Below are positions 1 through 7,854 of a DNA stretch of 62,957 nt, in pieces. The position numbers and the translations under genes are program-made. The number at the start of each line of letters is the position of its first letter. Position 1 is the first letter of the stretch. Origin of the DNA: Vibrio jasicida CAIM 1864 = LMG 25398 (lineage in GTDB: Bacteria > Pseudomonadota > Gammaproteobacteria > Enterobacterales > Vibrionaceae); contig NZ_BAOG01000019.1 in assembly GCF_000400365.1 (NCBI RefSeq), positions 1-62,957 of the forward strand. The letters are read 5' to 3'. The notes beneath the pieces were generated by a model. The model saw only the letters and a list, made by a program, of their open reading frames with translations, did no database searches and was not told the DNA's origin.

Positions 1-57
1 GTTCGCTTCATCAATGGAGTGAAAGAAATGGAGACTCATCAACAAGCTACTGCATGA
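1..57 (+). CDS. Possible C-terminal end of an upstream gene (partial)
   Basis: Reading frame 1 is open from the window edge and ends with TGA at 55-57, giving an 18-residue tail ending in METHQQATA. Frame 2 stops early, and frame 3 runs on into the next gene, so frame 1 is the most natural end for a gene truncated by the window. The piece is too short to identify. It could equally be noncoding. Confidence 0.25.
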   Translation, partial: VRFINGVKEMETHQQATA

Positions 58-102
58 TCTTCCATACACCACATTTGACAATAGCTCGATGGAAAGAGAA
101 GC

Positions 103-762
103 ATGCATTTTTTGATTTTTCTTGGTTCAGTGAGAGACAGCACGCCACCACGACCAGCCCGTTTAGGAATGCGAGTCAGTAGAGCGTGTGAGAAACTCAT
201 CGTGAGTCAGCATTCGCAACATACGGTCGAAATCATTGACCCATTGAACTACGACTTTGGCGATGTGTTTAAGCCCGAGTTTGCTTATCACCGTTCTAAA
301 GTGCCAGAGCACCTAAGTGAGCTGGCAGACAAAATCAAACAGGCCGATGGGTATGTGATGGTTAGCCCGGAATATAACCATTCGATGAGTCCAGCTTTGG
401 CAAACATGCTTAATCATTTTGGCAGTTCGCTGTTTTCCTATAAGCCAAGTGCTATCGTGACCTACTCTGCAGGGCAATGGGGTGGAGCTCGTGCTGCAGT
501 GTCGATGCGTACTTTCTTATCAGAGCTGGGATGCTTGCCTGTGTCGGCAATGATCCACATCCCGAAAGCACAAGAGGTGTTTGATGAACAGGGTGTGGTT
601 GCGGATGAATCGGATCAGGCGCAGTGGGACAGTTATATGAATCGCACTATGCATCAATTGATTTGGTGGGCAGAAGGGGCATTACAGCAAAGAGAGAAGC
701 TTGATCCAACCTCGTTGGCACAAGCATTTAAGAGCGATCCTTCTCAAAGAAACGCCCCATAG
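103..762 (+). CDS. NADPH-dependent FMN reductase family protein
   Basis: This 219-aa protein has a flavodoxin-like fold of the NADPH-dependent FMN reductase family. The N-terminal strand followed by GSVR (residues 8-11) fits the phosphate-binding loop. SPEYNHSMSPA (88-98) and YSAGQWGGAR (121-130) are the typical flavin-contact motifs. It probably reduces FMN or quinones in the cytoplasm, but the substrate cannot be read from sequence. The start has a purine-rich stretch (GGAAAGAGAAG) just upstream. It is convergent with grcA, with a shared terminator between them. Confidence 0.85.
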   Translation: MHFLIFLGSVRDSTPPRPARLGMRVSRACEKLIVSQHSQHTVEIIDPLNYDFGDVFKPEFAYHRSKVPEHLSELADKIKQADGYVMVSPEYNHSMSPALANMLNHFGSSLFSYKPSAIVTYSAGQWGGARAAVSMRTFLSELGCLPVSAMIHIPKAQEVFDEQGVVADESDQAQWDSYMNRTMHQLIWWAEGALQQREKLDPTSLAQAFKSDPSQRNAP

Positions 763-812
763 AGTCTAGCTGCTTTCCACTACCGGAAGGGATTAGAAGG
801 ATCCAGAAACAA

Positions 813-844
813 AAAAAGCTTGGTCATTGCTGACCAAGCTTTTT
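813..844. terminator. Bidirectional terminator between flavin reductase and grcA
   Basis: A 14-bp perfect inverted repeat (AAAAAGCTTGGTCA and its complement) with loop TTGC, flanked by A and T runs, can end transcription from both convergent genes. Confidence 0.85.
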
Positions 845-873
845 AAATTCTAACAAGCTAGTTTACTGAGAGA

Positions 874-1251
874 TTATAGAGACTCAGTAAAAGTACGAGC
901 GATTACGTCACGTTGCTGTTCTGGAGTTAGCGAGTTGAAACGTACTGCGTAACCAGAAACACGGATAGTTAGCTGTGGGTAGTTCTCTGGGTGTGCAACT
1001 GCGTCTTCTAGAGTTTCACGCTTAAGAACGTTCACGTTTAGGTGTTGACCACCTTCGATGCGAGGAGCAGTTTCGATTGCTACTTCACGGCTTTCGTATT
1101 CACCTAGGTCGCTGATTGCGATAACTTGGTCTGCTTCGTAAGTTGATGCTGCAGCAACACAACGCGCTTCGTTCTTCTCGCTATCTAGTAGCCAGATTGA
1201 GTTTAGTAGTTCGTCGTTAGCTGCTTTAGTAATTTGGATACCTTGGATCAT
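874..1251 (-). CDS. grcA: Autonomous glycyl radical cofactor GrcA (YfiD)
   Basis: A small spare glycyl-radical domain that replaces the oxygen-damaged C-terminus of pyruvate formate-lyase. The 125-aa protein ends in [13 protein letters not shown]...RTFTESL, nearly identical to the PFL C-terminus. The radical glycine is Gly100 in VSGY. I chose the ATG giving MIQGIQ, as in E. coli (MITGIQ). An ATG one codon upstream (1254) is also possible with AGGAG in front. The promoter region carries two FNR-like boxes, so anaerobic induction is expected. Confidence 0.96.
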   Translation of the reverse strand: MIQGIQITKAANDELLNSIWLLDSEKNEARCVAAASTYEADQVIAISDLGEYESREVAIETAPRIEGGQHLNVNVLKRETLEDAVAHPENYPQLTIRVSGYAVRFNSLTPEQQRDVIARTFTESL

Positions 1252-1318
1252 CACTATCTCCTAGACCACTTACGTGGTGATTATTGGTGTTAATTTTCGA
1301 ATTTTTGTCGAGCTAAGT

Positions 1319-1324
1319 ATTATA
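1319..1324 (-). promoter_or_regulatory. grcA -10 box
   Basis: On the minus strand the bases read TATAAT. A start about 7 nt downstream would put the proximal FNR-like box near -41, a class II activator position. Transcription start is inferred, not seen. Confidence 0.6.
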
Positions 1325-1348
1325 TAGCCAATATCCATTATTTTAATA

Positions 1349-1362
1349 TTGATTTAAGTCAA
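1349..1362 (-). promoter_or_regulatory. FNR-like box, proximal, grcA
   Basis: TTGAT-TTAA-GTCAA matches the FNR consensus TTGAT-N4-ATCAA with one mismatch. It sits about 41 bp upstream of the inferred grcA start. Confidence 0.7.
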
Positions 1363-1401
1363 AAAACAACCAAAAACCTTAATTTTTTGAAGGTGATTTT
1401 C

Positions 1402-1415
1402 TTGAGTTAAATCAA
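1402..1415 (-). promoter_or_regulatory. FNR-like box, distal, grcA
   Basis: TTGAG-TTAA-ATCAA has one mismatch to the FNR consensus. Its centre is 53 bp from the proximal box. As I recall, the E. coli yfiD promoter has the same spacing (-40.5 and -93.5). Confidence 0.65.
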
Positions 1416-1577
1416 TAAAACGTTTGAAAACATACTATTTACAATTTATTTGATAATATAAAAAATATTTAAAAGTTAATTTTGTTGTAAATTTACTACA
1501 AAATAAGTTCAAAACTTAACCTTGTTTACGCAACTGCCTGTATTTAGGTAGCCATACTGAAAGTCTAAAGTGATTAA

Positions 1578-2465
1578 ATGACAAACATGAAAAACAAGTT
1601 TGGAAACAAATTTATTGGTGCTCACGTATCTGCGGCTGGAGGGGTTGATCAAGCGCCTCTTCGTGCTCGTGAAATTGGTGCGAATGCGTTTGCTCTGTTT
1701 ACTAAGAACCAACGCCAATGGGTTGCAAAACCACTCGAAGAAAAAACCATTAGTGCGTTCAAAGCAAACTGCAAAATGCTTGGTTTCGGCGCTGAACACA
1801 TTCTTCCCCATGACTCTTATCTGATTAACTTGGGTGCTCCAGAAGAAGAAAAGCTGAATAAATCCCGCGCGGCATTTATTGATGAGATGGAGCGTTGCAA
1901 TCAATTAGGTTTAACGTTGCTAAACTTCCACCCTGGTAGCCACTTAAAGAAAGTGTCGGAACAAGAGTGTTTGGCGACGATCGCCGAGTCGATCAACCTG
2001 GCGCACAAAGCAGTGCCGAATGTGATCGCTGTGATTGAGAACACGGCAGGTCAGGGCACTAACTTAGGTTGGAAGTTTGAGCATTTGGCTGAAATCATCG
2101 ATCAAGTGGAAGACAAAGAACGTGTTGGCGTATGTCTCGATACTTGCCACACGTTTACCGCAGGTTACGATCTGCGTACTAAAGAGGATTGTAAGCATAC
2201 CTTTGCTGAGTTCGACCGTATCGTTGGTATGCACTATTTAAGAGCAATGCATCTAAATGATTCAAAAGTCGAATTCGCTAGCAAGGTTGACCGTCACCAC
2301 TCATTAGGCAAAGGTGAGATCGGCTGGAGCTGTTTTGAGTACATCGCTAAAGATCCACGTTTTGATGGTATCCCTCTGATTTTAGAAACAATTGACCCAG
2401 ATATTTGGCAGCAAGAAATCAACACCTTACGCCAATTCCACATTGAAGAAATGGTTAATTCCTAA
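1578..2465 (+). CDS. nfo: Deoxyribonuclease IV (endonuclease IV)
   Basis: An AP endonuclease that cuts 5' of abasic sites in base excision repair. The 295-aa TIM-barrel protein shows the family's metal ligands in order: GAHVSAAGG (His16), [39 protein letters not shown] and LETI. The N-terminus is 3 residues longer than if translation began at the second ATG (1587), and neither start has a strong Shine-Dalgarno. Downstream comes ung, another base-excision enzyme, with a small separate transcription unit between them. Confidence 0.96.
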   Translation: MTNMKNKFGNKFIGAHVSAAGGVDQAPLRAREIGANAFALFTKNQRQWVAKPLEEKTISAFKANCKMLGFGAEHILPHDSYLINLGAPEEEKLNKSRAAFIDEMERCNQLGLTLLNFHPGSHLKKVSEQECLATIAESINLAHKAVPNVIAVIENTAGQGTNLGWKFEHLAEIIDQVEDKERVGVCLDTCHTFTAGYDLRTKEDCKHTFAEFDRIVGMHYLRAMHLNDSKVEFASKVDRHHSLGKGEIGWSCFEYIAKDPRFDGIPLILETIDPDIWQQEINTLRQFHIEEMVNS

Positions 2466-2533
2466 CGGGATGGCAAAGTTGGCATCCTTCTTTCTTAGCT
2501 AAAACCATTGAGCGGTTATGCGCTTGTTTTAAA

Positions 2534-2561
2534 CGCCTGAACTCAACGTTGTAGTTAGGCG
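2534..2561. repeat. Near-palindromic inverted repeat between nfo and the small ORF
   Basis: CGCCT-G-AACT-CAACGTTG-T-AGTT-AGGCG folds into a nearly complete hairpin with two single-base bulges. It has no T tail, so it is not a classical terminator. Its ends (AAACGCCT and TTAGGCG) resemble the ends of Vibrio integron attC sites, but no recombinase site pair is complete. It may instead be an RNA structure upstream of the small ORF. Confidence 0.45.
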
Positions 2562-2584
2562 AAGCTAGTTAGGAGGATGACAAT

Positions 2585-2701
2585 ATGTCTCGACCAGTTT
2601 CTTTTATCCCGGCGACACACTCTCGACGAGTGTTGCGTTTACCCACCCCAAATCGCCATATCACCGGACAGGGGCATTTTCGAACGCCGCAACGACATTA
2701 G
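2585..2701 (+). CDS. Small 38-aa protein of unknown function
   Basis: ATG at 2585 follows AGGAGG (2571-2576) with 8-nt spacing, an excellent Shine-Dalgarno. The ORF encodes a very basic peptide, MSRPVSFIPATHSRRVLR then LPTPNRHITGQGHFRTPQRH, with nine Arg, four His, no Lys and no acidic residue. The stop codon lies inside the left arm of a strong terminator. I do not recognise a family. It could be a genuine small protein, a translated leader, or the coding part of a regulatory RNA. Confidence 0.55.
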   Translation: MSRPVSFIPATHSRRVLRLPTPNRHITGQGHFRTPQRH

Positions 2702-2731
2702 CGAGGGCTCTCGTTAATGTCATGATTTTTT
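2694..2731 (+). terminator. Rho-independent terminator of the small ORF
   Basis: A 12-bp stem with one G-U pair (2694-2705 with 2710-2721), GGCT loop and T6 at 2726-2731. It overlaps the stop codon of the 38-aa ORF, so this unit ends before ung. Confidence 0.85.
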
Positions 2732-2819
2732 GAAAAGCCATCTCAAGCTGATAGTAAGTTTTTGTTTGTTTGGACTTCGCTCGGTAGAATAAAGGAAAAC
2801 CCTAGGACAGGAATTTTCC

Positions 2820-3500
2820 ATGAATCAGTTACCGACTTGGCACGATGTGATCGGCGAAGAGAAACAACAGAGCTACTTTGTAGATACCCTGAATTTTGTT
2901 GAAGCAGAACGCGCCTCAGGCAAAGCGATTTATCCGCCAACCAAAGATGTGTTTAATGCGTTTCGCTTTACTGAATTCAATGATGTGAAAGTCGTGATTT
3001 TAGGGCAGGATCCCTATCATGGACCGAACCAAGCACACGGTTTGTGTTTCTCTGTGCTGCCAGGCATTAAAACTCCGCCATCTTTGGTGAACATGTACAA
3101 AGAGTTAGCGCAAGATATCGAAGGCTTCCAAATTCCGCAGCACGGTTTTTTACAAAGCTGGGCCGAACAAGGTGTGTTGTTACTCAATACAGTATTGACA
3201 GTAGAGCAGGGTAAAGCACATTCACACTCTAAAACCGGTTGGGAGACCTTTACTGACCGTGTGATTGAATCGATCAACCAGCATCAGCAAGGTGTGGTGT
3301 TCTTACTGTGGGGAGCACATGCGCAGAAGAAAGGTCGTTTCATTGACCGTAGCAAGCATCATGTGTTGGCCGCTCCACATCCATCGCCATTATCTGCTCA
3401 CCGCGGTTTCTTTGGCAGTAAACCATTTTCACAAGCGAACCAGATCCTGCTTCAGCAAGGTAAAGAAGCCATCAATTGGCATTTGCCTTTAACGGTGTAA
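2820..3500 (+). CDS. ung: Uracil-DNA glycosylase (family 1)
   Basis: Removes uracil from DNA in the first step of base excision repair. The 226-aa length is standard. The catalytic motif [13 protein letters not shown] places the active Asp at residue 64. The C-terminal [13 protein letters not shown] is the DNA-intercalating loop with the catalytic His. The upstream terminator at 2694-2731 isolates it from nfo, so its promoter must lie at 2732-2819. Confidence 0.97.
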   Translation: MNQLPTWHDVIGEEKQQSYFVDTLNFVEAERASGKAIYPPTKDVFNAFRFTEFNDVKVVILGQDPYHGPNQAHGLCFSVLPGIKTPPSLVNMYKELAQDIEGFQIPQHGFLQSWAEQGVLLLNTVLTVEQGKAHSHSKTGWETFTDRVIESINQHQQGVVFLLWGAHAQKKGRFIDRSKHHVLAAPHPSPLSAHRGFFGSKPFSQANQILLQQGKEAINWHLPLTV

Positions 3501-3542
3501 ATCTCACTTTTCCCTTATATAAAGAGGTAATTCTCAGTACAG

Positions 3543-3572
3543 CGATCGTGACACAACGATCGTTGTTTTTTT
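3543..3572 (+). terminator. Terminator after ung
   Basis: CGATCGT and ACGATCG form a 7-bp stem with a 6-nt loop, followed by TTGTTTTTTT. Confidence 0.75.
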
Positions 3573-3642
3573 GAACATCGTCGAATCAGATATTAGGTTT
3601 CTCATATACACTTATAGAAAGTAGGTGTTAAGGAGAGACGCT

Positions 3643-4194
3643 ATGATGATCGAAAGAATTCGACGAGAACACGGCTATATGGTCCGTTTACTGGCGATAT
3701 TGCGCCATAAATTAAATGAGATTAAACAAGAGAATGCCATCAATTATGCGTTGGTGAGCGAAATCGTAGATTACCTCTCTAACCATTCTGAAAAAATCCA
3801 CCACCCTAAAGAAGACATTCTCTACCATTACTTCCTAAAACAGTACGGTCAGCAGAAGACAATTGAGAACTTAGAGCTTGAGCATCAAGTGTTGGCGAGC
3901 AAAACCAAAGAGTTCTCACTGTTGATAGAGATGATCTTGCAGGATGCGGTTGTCCCTCAAGAAATGTTCATTAATCAGTTAGAAGACTTTATTGTGACGC
4001 AAAAACGCCACCTTGAGTTGGAAGAGCGCCAGGTACTGCCTCTTATTGAAGAACTGTTTACCTCGGACGATTGGCAATATGTAGAAAGCCTATGGCATCA
4101 GAGTGAAGATGATCCATTATTTGGTAGTACTATTGCAGATCGCTATAAACAATTGGCTGAACGAGTGCGTCAGAACGATGTTGAGTTCGTTTAA
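3643..4194 (+). CDS. Hemerythrin HHE domain-containing protein
   Basis: A helical bundle of the hemerythrin type, probably binding a di-iron centre that senses or carries O2 or NO. Numbering from the ATG at 3643 (AAGGAGA at 3630-3636 in front), candidate ligands are His10, His54 with Glu57, His81, His123 and Glu127. A frame extension to a GTG at 3625 would include the Shine-Dalgarno and is rejected. It is 183 aa. The partner and signal are unknown. Confidence 0.85.
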   Translation: MMIERIRREHGYMVRLLAILRHKLNEIKQENAINYALVSEIVDYLSNHSEKIHHPKEDILYHYFLKQYGQQKTIENLELEHQVLASKTKEFSLLIEMILQDAVVPQEMFINQLEDFIVTQKRHLELEERQVLPLIEELFTSDDWQYVESLWHQSEDDPLFGSTIADRYKQLAERVRQNDVEFV

Positions 4195-4326
4195 AGCGAA
4201 TTATGACAAGGTAAACGATTGCTTTAGCGCGGTTTATTTTACGTTTTCTTATTTGATGAGAATTAAGGGTAAATTGGATTCTTACAAATAGGGCAGAATT
4301 TTGAGGTGAATTCTCAATCAATAAGA

Positions 4327-4366
4327 ATGGGTGTTATAGGACGAAATTCAACGCAAAAACACCCAT
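4327..4366. repeat. Inverted repeat downstream of the hemerythrin gene
   Basis: ATGGGTGTT and AACACCCAT are perfect 9-bp arms with a 22-nt loop and no T tail. Role unclear. Confidence 0.4.
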
Positions 4367-4390
4367 CAAATTCATAGGTCTATAAATGAC

Positions 4391-4415
4391 AAAAGGCACC
4401 CACGAGGTGCCTTTT
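4391..4415. terminator. Bidirectional terminator
   Basis: AAAAGGCACC-CACGA-GGTGCCTTTT serves the hemerythrin gene and the convergent DUF3545 gene. Confidence 0.85.
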
Positions 4416-4422
4416 GTCTAAA

Positions 4423-4608
4423 TTATAGTTTGATATCTTCTAGAGAGATGTCGTTACAGACATCCAGTTCACGCAGTTCCTTTAGCAAATTACGTCGATC
4501 GTTCATTTCTTCTATTTCTCGCCACTTACGCTTCAATGGTTTCGCACGAGATTTTGATGTTGAGGTAGTATCCAGACCAAATAGGTCATCGAGTTGAAAG
4601 CCTTCCAT
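4423..4608 (-). CDS. DUF3545-type small protein
   Basis: A 61-aa acidic/basic protein starting MEGFQLDDLFGL with a central KPLKRKWREIEEM segment and an amphipathic helix (LLKELREL). I recognise this as the DUF3545 family of Vibrio and relatives, whose function is unknown. It has no signal peptide or membrane segment, so it is probably cytoplasmic. On the minus strand AAGGTGG lies 6-12 nt before the start. It stands alone and shares a terminator with the preceding gene. Confidence 0.75.
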   Translation of the reverse strand: MEGFQLDDLFGLDTTSTSKSRAKPLKRKWREIEEMNDRRNLLKELRELDVCNDISLEDIKL

Positions 4609-5330
4609 AAGCCACCTTTACCTTTCTATATCTAAACTGTTGTAACCAGTCCTTGTGGAGCTTTTTAAGTACCACAATAGACGTGAGGATAACCATGATA
4701 TATTTCGCATTTGTGTCGGTAACATGACATTTTCGCGCAAAAATACTCACAGAATCACATTTTGCATGTGGACGGAGTGCGCAAAAAATAAGCGAACGAA
4801 CTCACGGAAACGATTAAATGAAGAGATTTGGTATGTTAATTCGAGCGACAGATTTTACTTAAATTTTGAATACTAAGGTTGCATAGCATCGCTTTGATGA
4901 AAATGTATCCAATCGTAACAGAGTGAGGTCATTAAAATTTGTCAGATACCTTGTGGTTGCTAGCCTCGCTAAAAATAAATGGGATGGTGTTTTGTTAACG
5001 ATTGCGGGGCTATTTATGTTGAGTTTTGATAAACGCAATGTTGCTGTTTGTGAGCGATAAGTTTTCATTTTATGTTAATCAATAGTGACTTTATAGTGAA
5101 AAATAACAAGCTTATTTTACTGGTTGCATATTGATTTTTGCTTGTCGAGGCTGCATTATCCGCCCGTCAAAAAATACGCTGGTACGTAAAATGGATGCAT
5201 GAAGCGACGTTTACGATTCTAGATTGCGAAATAAACATTATTCAAAAAGCTAAGCAGACTTTGACACTTAGCATGCAATCTGGTGGATGGCTCGGAAGCA
5301 AAGACTGGCGCAACTCACTTTGAGGTACAC
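4609..5330. other. 722-bp gene-poor AT-rich region
   Basis: Between the start of the DUF3545 gene and the AGCS symporter. Open frames here lack Shine-Dalgarno sites and family features. I looked for a glycine riboswitch, which precedes some Vibrio AGCS genes, and do not see its conserved core. Only a short inverted repeat (CTAAG ... CTTAG near 5252-5274) stands out. The region may hold the symporter promoter with a long leader. Confidence 0.5.
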
Positions 5331-6767
5331 ATGACAGACTTAATCAATTTGATGAACGACCTCCTTTGGGGCTCGATTCTTGTTTATCTTCTTGTTGGTG
5401 TAGGAATCTACTTCACCGTTCGATTGGGATTCATTCAATTCCGCCATTTCGGCCACATGTTCTCTGTTCTAAAGAACAGTCGTAAAGCAGACAAAGCTGG
5501 TATCTCTTCTTTCCAAGCGCTTTGTACTAGTCTTGCTGCACGTGTTGGTACGGGTAACATGGCGGGTGTTGCAGTTGCACTGACTGCGGGTGGCCCTGGT
5601 GCAATCTTCTGGATGTGGTTGATTGCGATGCTTGGTATGGCGACGTCGTTTGCAGAAAGCACACTGGCGCAGCTATACAAAACCAAAGATGATGATGGCA
5701 ACTACCGCGGTGGTCCTGCTTACTACATGGAAAAAGGCTTGGGCATGCGCTGGATGGGCGTGTTGTTCTCAATTTTCCTAATCATCGCTTTTGGTTTGGT
5801 ATTTAACGCCGTTCAAGCAAACTCTATCGCGAATGCAATGAGCAATGCATTTGGTTGGGATGACCTTTACGTAGGTATCGCAGTTGTTGCTTTGTCCGCT
5901 ATCGTTATTTTTGGTGGTATTAAGCGTATCGCGAAAGTTGCTGAGTTAGTTGTTCCTGTAATGGCTCTGGCTTACCTCGTTCTTGCGATGTTCGTGATGC
6001 TTTCTAACTTAGAGAAACTACCAGACGTTCTAATGCTTATCTTCAAGAGCGCATTCGGCCTGCAAGAAGCAGCTGCTGGTGGTCTTGGTTATGCCATCGC
6101 ACAAGCGATGATCAACGGTATCAAACGTGGTCTATTCTCGAACGAAGCGGGTATGGGTTCTGCGCCAAACGCGGCAGCATCAGCAACGCCTTACCCACCA
6201 CACCCAGCATCTCAAGGTTATGTACAGATGCTAGGCGTGTTCATGGATACAATCGTTATCTGTTCGGCGACAGTTGCTATCATCCTGATGTCAGGTGAGT
6301 ACGTAGGTCAAGCAACAGAAGTGACGGGTATTGAGCTAACTCAGCGTGCATTGAGCTCGCAAGTGGGTGATTGGGGCGGCATCTTTGTTGCGGTTGCGAT
6401 CTTCTTCTTCGCATTCACCTCAATCATTGCTAACTACTCGTACGCTGAAACAAACCTAATCTTCCTAGAGCATAACCACAAAGCGGGTCTAGGCATCTTC
6501 CGTATCGTTGTACTAGGTATGGTTATGTTTGGTGCGTTAGCTTCTCTGCCTGTGGTTTGGTCGCTTGCTGACGTCTCTATGGGGCTGATGGCGATTGTGA
6601 ACTTGGTGGCGATCATCTTGCTATCTGGCATCGTGATTAAACTGGCGAAAGACTACAACCGCCAGTTGAGTGAAGGTAAAGTGCCAACGTTTGATCCGAA
6701 TGACTTCCCTGAGCTGAAATCTCAGCTAGAGGAAGGTATTTGGGACAACAACAAGAAGGCAGACTAA
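5331..6767 (+). CDS. Sodium:alanine/glycine symporter (AGCS family)
   Basis: An inner-membrane Na+-coupled amino-acid symporter of 478 aa with about ten hydrophobic helices. Family signatures are visible: GTGNMAGVAVAL near residue 75, GGPGAIFWMW, FAEST, GGPAYYMEKG, and the block IKRGLFSNEAGMGSAPNAAA. The start is the ATG with TTGAGGT in front. The frame extends to 5283 but the added residues are not family-like. The substrate (Ala, Gly or another) cannot be decided. A strong terminator follows. Confidence 0.93.
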   Translation: MTDLINLMNDLLWGSILVYLLVGVGIYFTVRLGFIQFRHFGHMFSVLKNSRKADKAGISSFQALCTSLAARVGTGNMAGVAVALTAGGPGAIFWMWLIAMLGMATSFAESTLAQLYKTKDDDGNYRGGPAYYMEKGLGMRWMGVLFSIFLIIAFGLVFNAVQANSIANAMSNAFGWDDLYVGIAVVALSAIVIFGGIKRIAKVAELVVPVMALAYLVLAMFVMLSNLEKLPDVLMLIFKSAFGLQEAAAGGLGYAIAQAMINGIKRGLFSNEAGMGSAPNAAASATPYPPHPASQGYVQMLGVFMDTIVICSATVAIILMSGEYVGQATEVTGIELTQRALSSQVGDWGGIFVAVAIFFFAFTSIIANYSYAETNLIFLEHNHKAGLGIFRIVVLGMVMFGALASLPVVWSLADVSMGLMAIVNLVAIILLSGIVIKLAKDYNRQLSEGKVPTFDPNDFPELKSQLEEGIWDNNKKAD

Positions 6768-6806
6768 GTCGCTTAATCATTGTTGAAAGCTATCAACACG
6801 ATTCAA

Positions 6807-6838
6807 AAAGCCATGCAGACAATGCATGGCTTTTTTTG
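6807..6838 (+). terminator. Terminator after the AGCS symporter
   Basis: GCCATGCA-GACAA-TGCATGGC followed by T7. Confidence 0.88.
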
Positions 6839-6875
6839 TACCCTAATGGAAAACAAAATTAGGGAAGTTAAAGTC

Positions 6876-7652
6876 ATGCTTATCGTCGTTTCTCCAGCTA
6901 AAACGCTTGATTACGAGTCTCCACTTGCAACCGAGAAGTTTACTCAACCAGACTTGGTTAGCTATTCAAAAGAGCTGATCGAGGTATGCCGTAAATTAAC
7001 ACCTGCCGATGTTTCGTCACTGATGAAAGTGAGCGACAAAATCGCTGACTTGAACGTCGGTCGTTTCCAAGAGTGGAGTGAAACCTTCACGACAGATAAC
7101 GCTCGCCAAGCGATTTTAGCGTTTAAGGGTGATGTGTATACAGGTCTTGAAGCGGAAACTCTTTCAGATACCGATTTCGATTACGCTCAAGGTCATCTAC
7201 GTATGCTGTCTGGCCTTTACGGTCTGCTTAAGCCGCTTGATTTGATGCAGCCATACCGTCTTGAGATGGGCACTAAGCTAGCAAACGAAAAGGGCACTAA
7301 CCTCTACCAGTTCTGGGGTAATGTCATTACCGATAAGCTGAATGAAGCGATTGCTGCGCAAGGCGACAACGTGCTGATCAATCTTGCATCGAACGAATAC
7401 TTCAAAGCGGTGAAGCCAAAGAACTTGGATGCTCAAGTGATCACACCAATCTTCAAAGATTGTAAGAATGGTCAATACAAGGTGATCAGCTTCTACGCGA
7501 AGAAAGCGCGCGGCATGATGGCTCGCTACATCATTGAAAACCGTATCGAAAGCGTTGCTGACCTCACTAAGTTTGATGTTGCGGGTTACTACTTCGTTGA
7601 AGAAGAGTCGACGCCAACTGACTTGGTGTTTAAGCGCGAAGAGCAAAACTGA
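6876..7652 (+). CDS. yaaA: Peroxide stress protein YaaA
   Basis: YaaA (DUF328) limits free iron and DNA damage during peroxide stress. The 258-aa length equals E. coli Yaa[18 protein letters not shown] and the C-terminal [17 protein letters not shown] are characteristic. I chose ATG 6876 with AGGGAAG in front. A longer frame starts at 6780 but would run through the preceding terminator. It is a single-gene unit bounded by terminators. Confidence 0.95.
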   Translation: MLIVVSPAKTLDYESPLATEKFTQPDLVSYSKELIEVCRKLTPADVSSLMKVSDKIADLNVGRFQEWSETFTTDNARQAILAFKGDVYTGLEAETLSDTDFDYAQGHLRMLSGLYGLLKPLDLMQPYRLEMGTKLANEKGTNLYQFWGNVITDKLNEAIAAQGDNVLINLASNEYFKAVKPKNLDAQVITPIFKDCKNGQYKVISFYAKKARGMMARYIIENRIESVADLTKFDVAGYYFVEEESTPTDLVFKREEQN

Positions 7653-7702
7653 TTGAAGTAAGTGAATCGCGAGTTGATGACTCAGCGAAATAAAGTACGC
7701 CA

Positions 7703-7730
7703 AAAAGCCGGATAGTTATCCGGCTTTTTT
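7703..7730 (+). terminator. Terminator after yaaA
   Basis: GCCGGATA-GT-TATCCGGC then T6. Confidence 0.88.
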
Positions 7731-7810
7731 ATGTCTGTTAAACCTGATCTAAATCGGACTTTATTACATAAAAATTTTATTCATTAAAAAATAGTTGAGT
7801 GTGAAGGTTT

Positions 7811-7835
7811 AAAGTTGTATTTTGAATGCAACTTT
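7811..7835 (+). promoter_or_regulatory. NsrR-like operator of the alternative oxidase gene
   Basis: A 25-bp near-perfect palindrome: arms AAAGTTGTATT and AATGCAACTTT around TTG. It matches the form of NsrR boxes (AAGNTGCATTT-type arms) and lies 20 bp before the aox start codon. NsrR is a nitric-oxide-responsive repressor. As I recall, V. fischeri aox is NsrR-regulated, which supports this reading. Confidence 0.75.
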
Positions 7836-7854
7836 AAGATAAAGGAGTTCTCCT

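Noticed and set aside
1509..1904. 131-aa minus-strand ORF over the nfo start
   Set aside because: It lies antisense to nfo, has no Shine-Dalgarno or recognisable domain, and the sense strand is clearly endonuclease IV.
2534..2561. Integron attC site
   Set aside because: End sequences are suggestive, but the palindrome is short, lacks paired core sites and there is no integrase or cassette neighbour. Kept only as a repeat.
4801..4820. PurR-like box (ACGGAAACGATTAAAT)
   Set aside because: Only 11 of 16 consensus positions match and no purine gene is nearby.
4655..4876. 73-aa ORF in the gene-poor region before the AGCS symporter
   Set aside because: No ribosome-binding site, unusual composition, no family resemblance. 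AT-rich spacer is the simpler reading.
5138..5323. 61-aa ORF immediately upstream of the AGCS symporter
   Set aside because: It lacks a Shine-Dalgarno and does not resemble a known leader peptide. Likely chance frame.
5140..5330. Possible glycine riboswitch before the AGCS symporter
   Set aside because: The conserved core and tandem arrangement of the gcvT-type aptamer are not visible.
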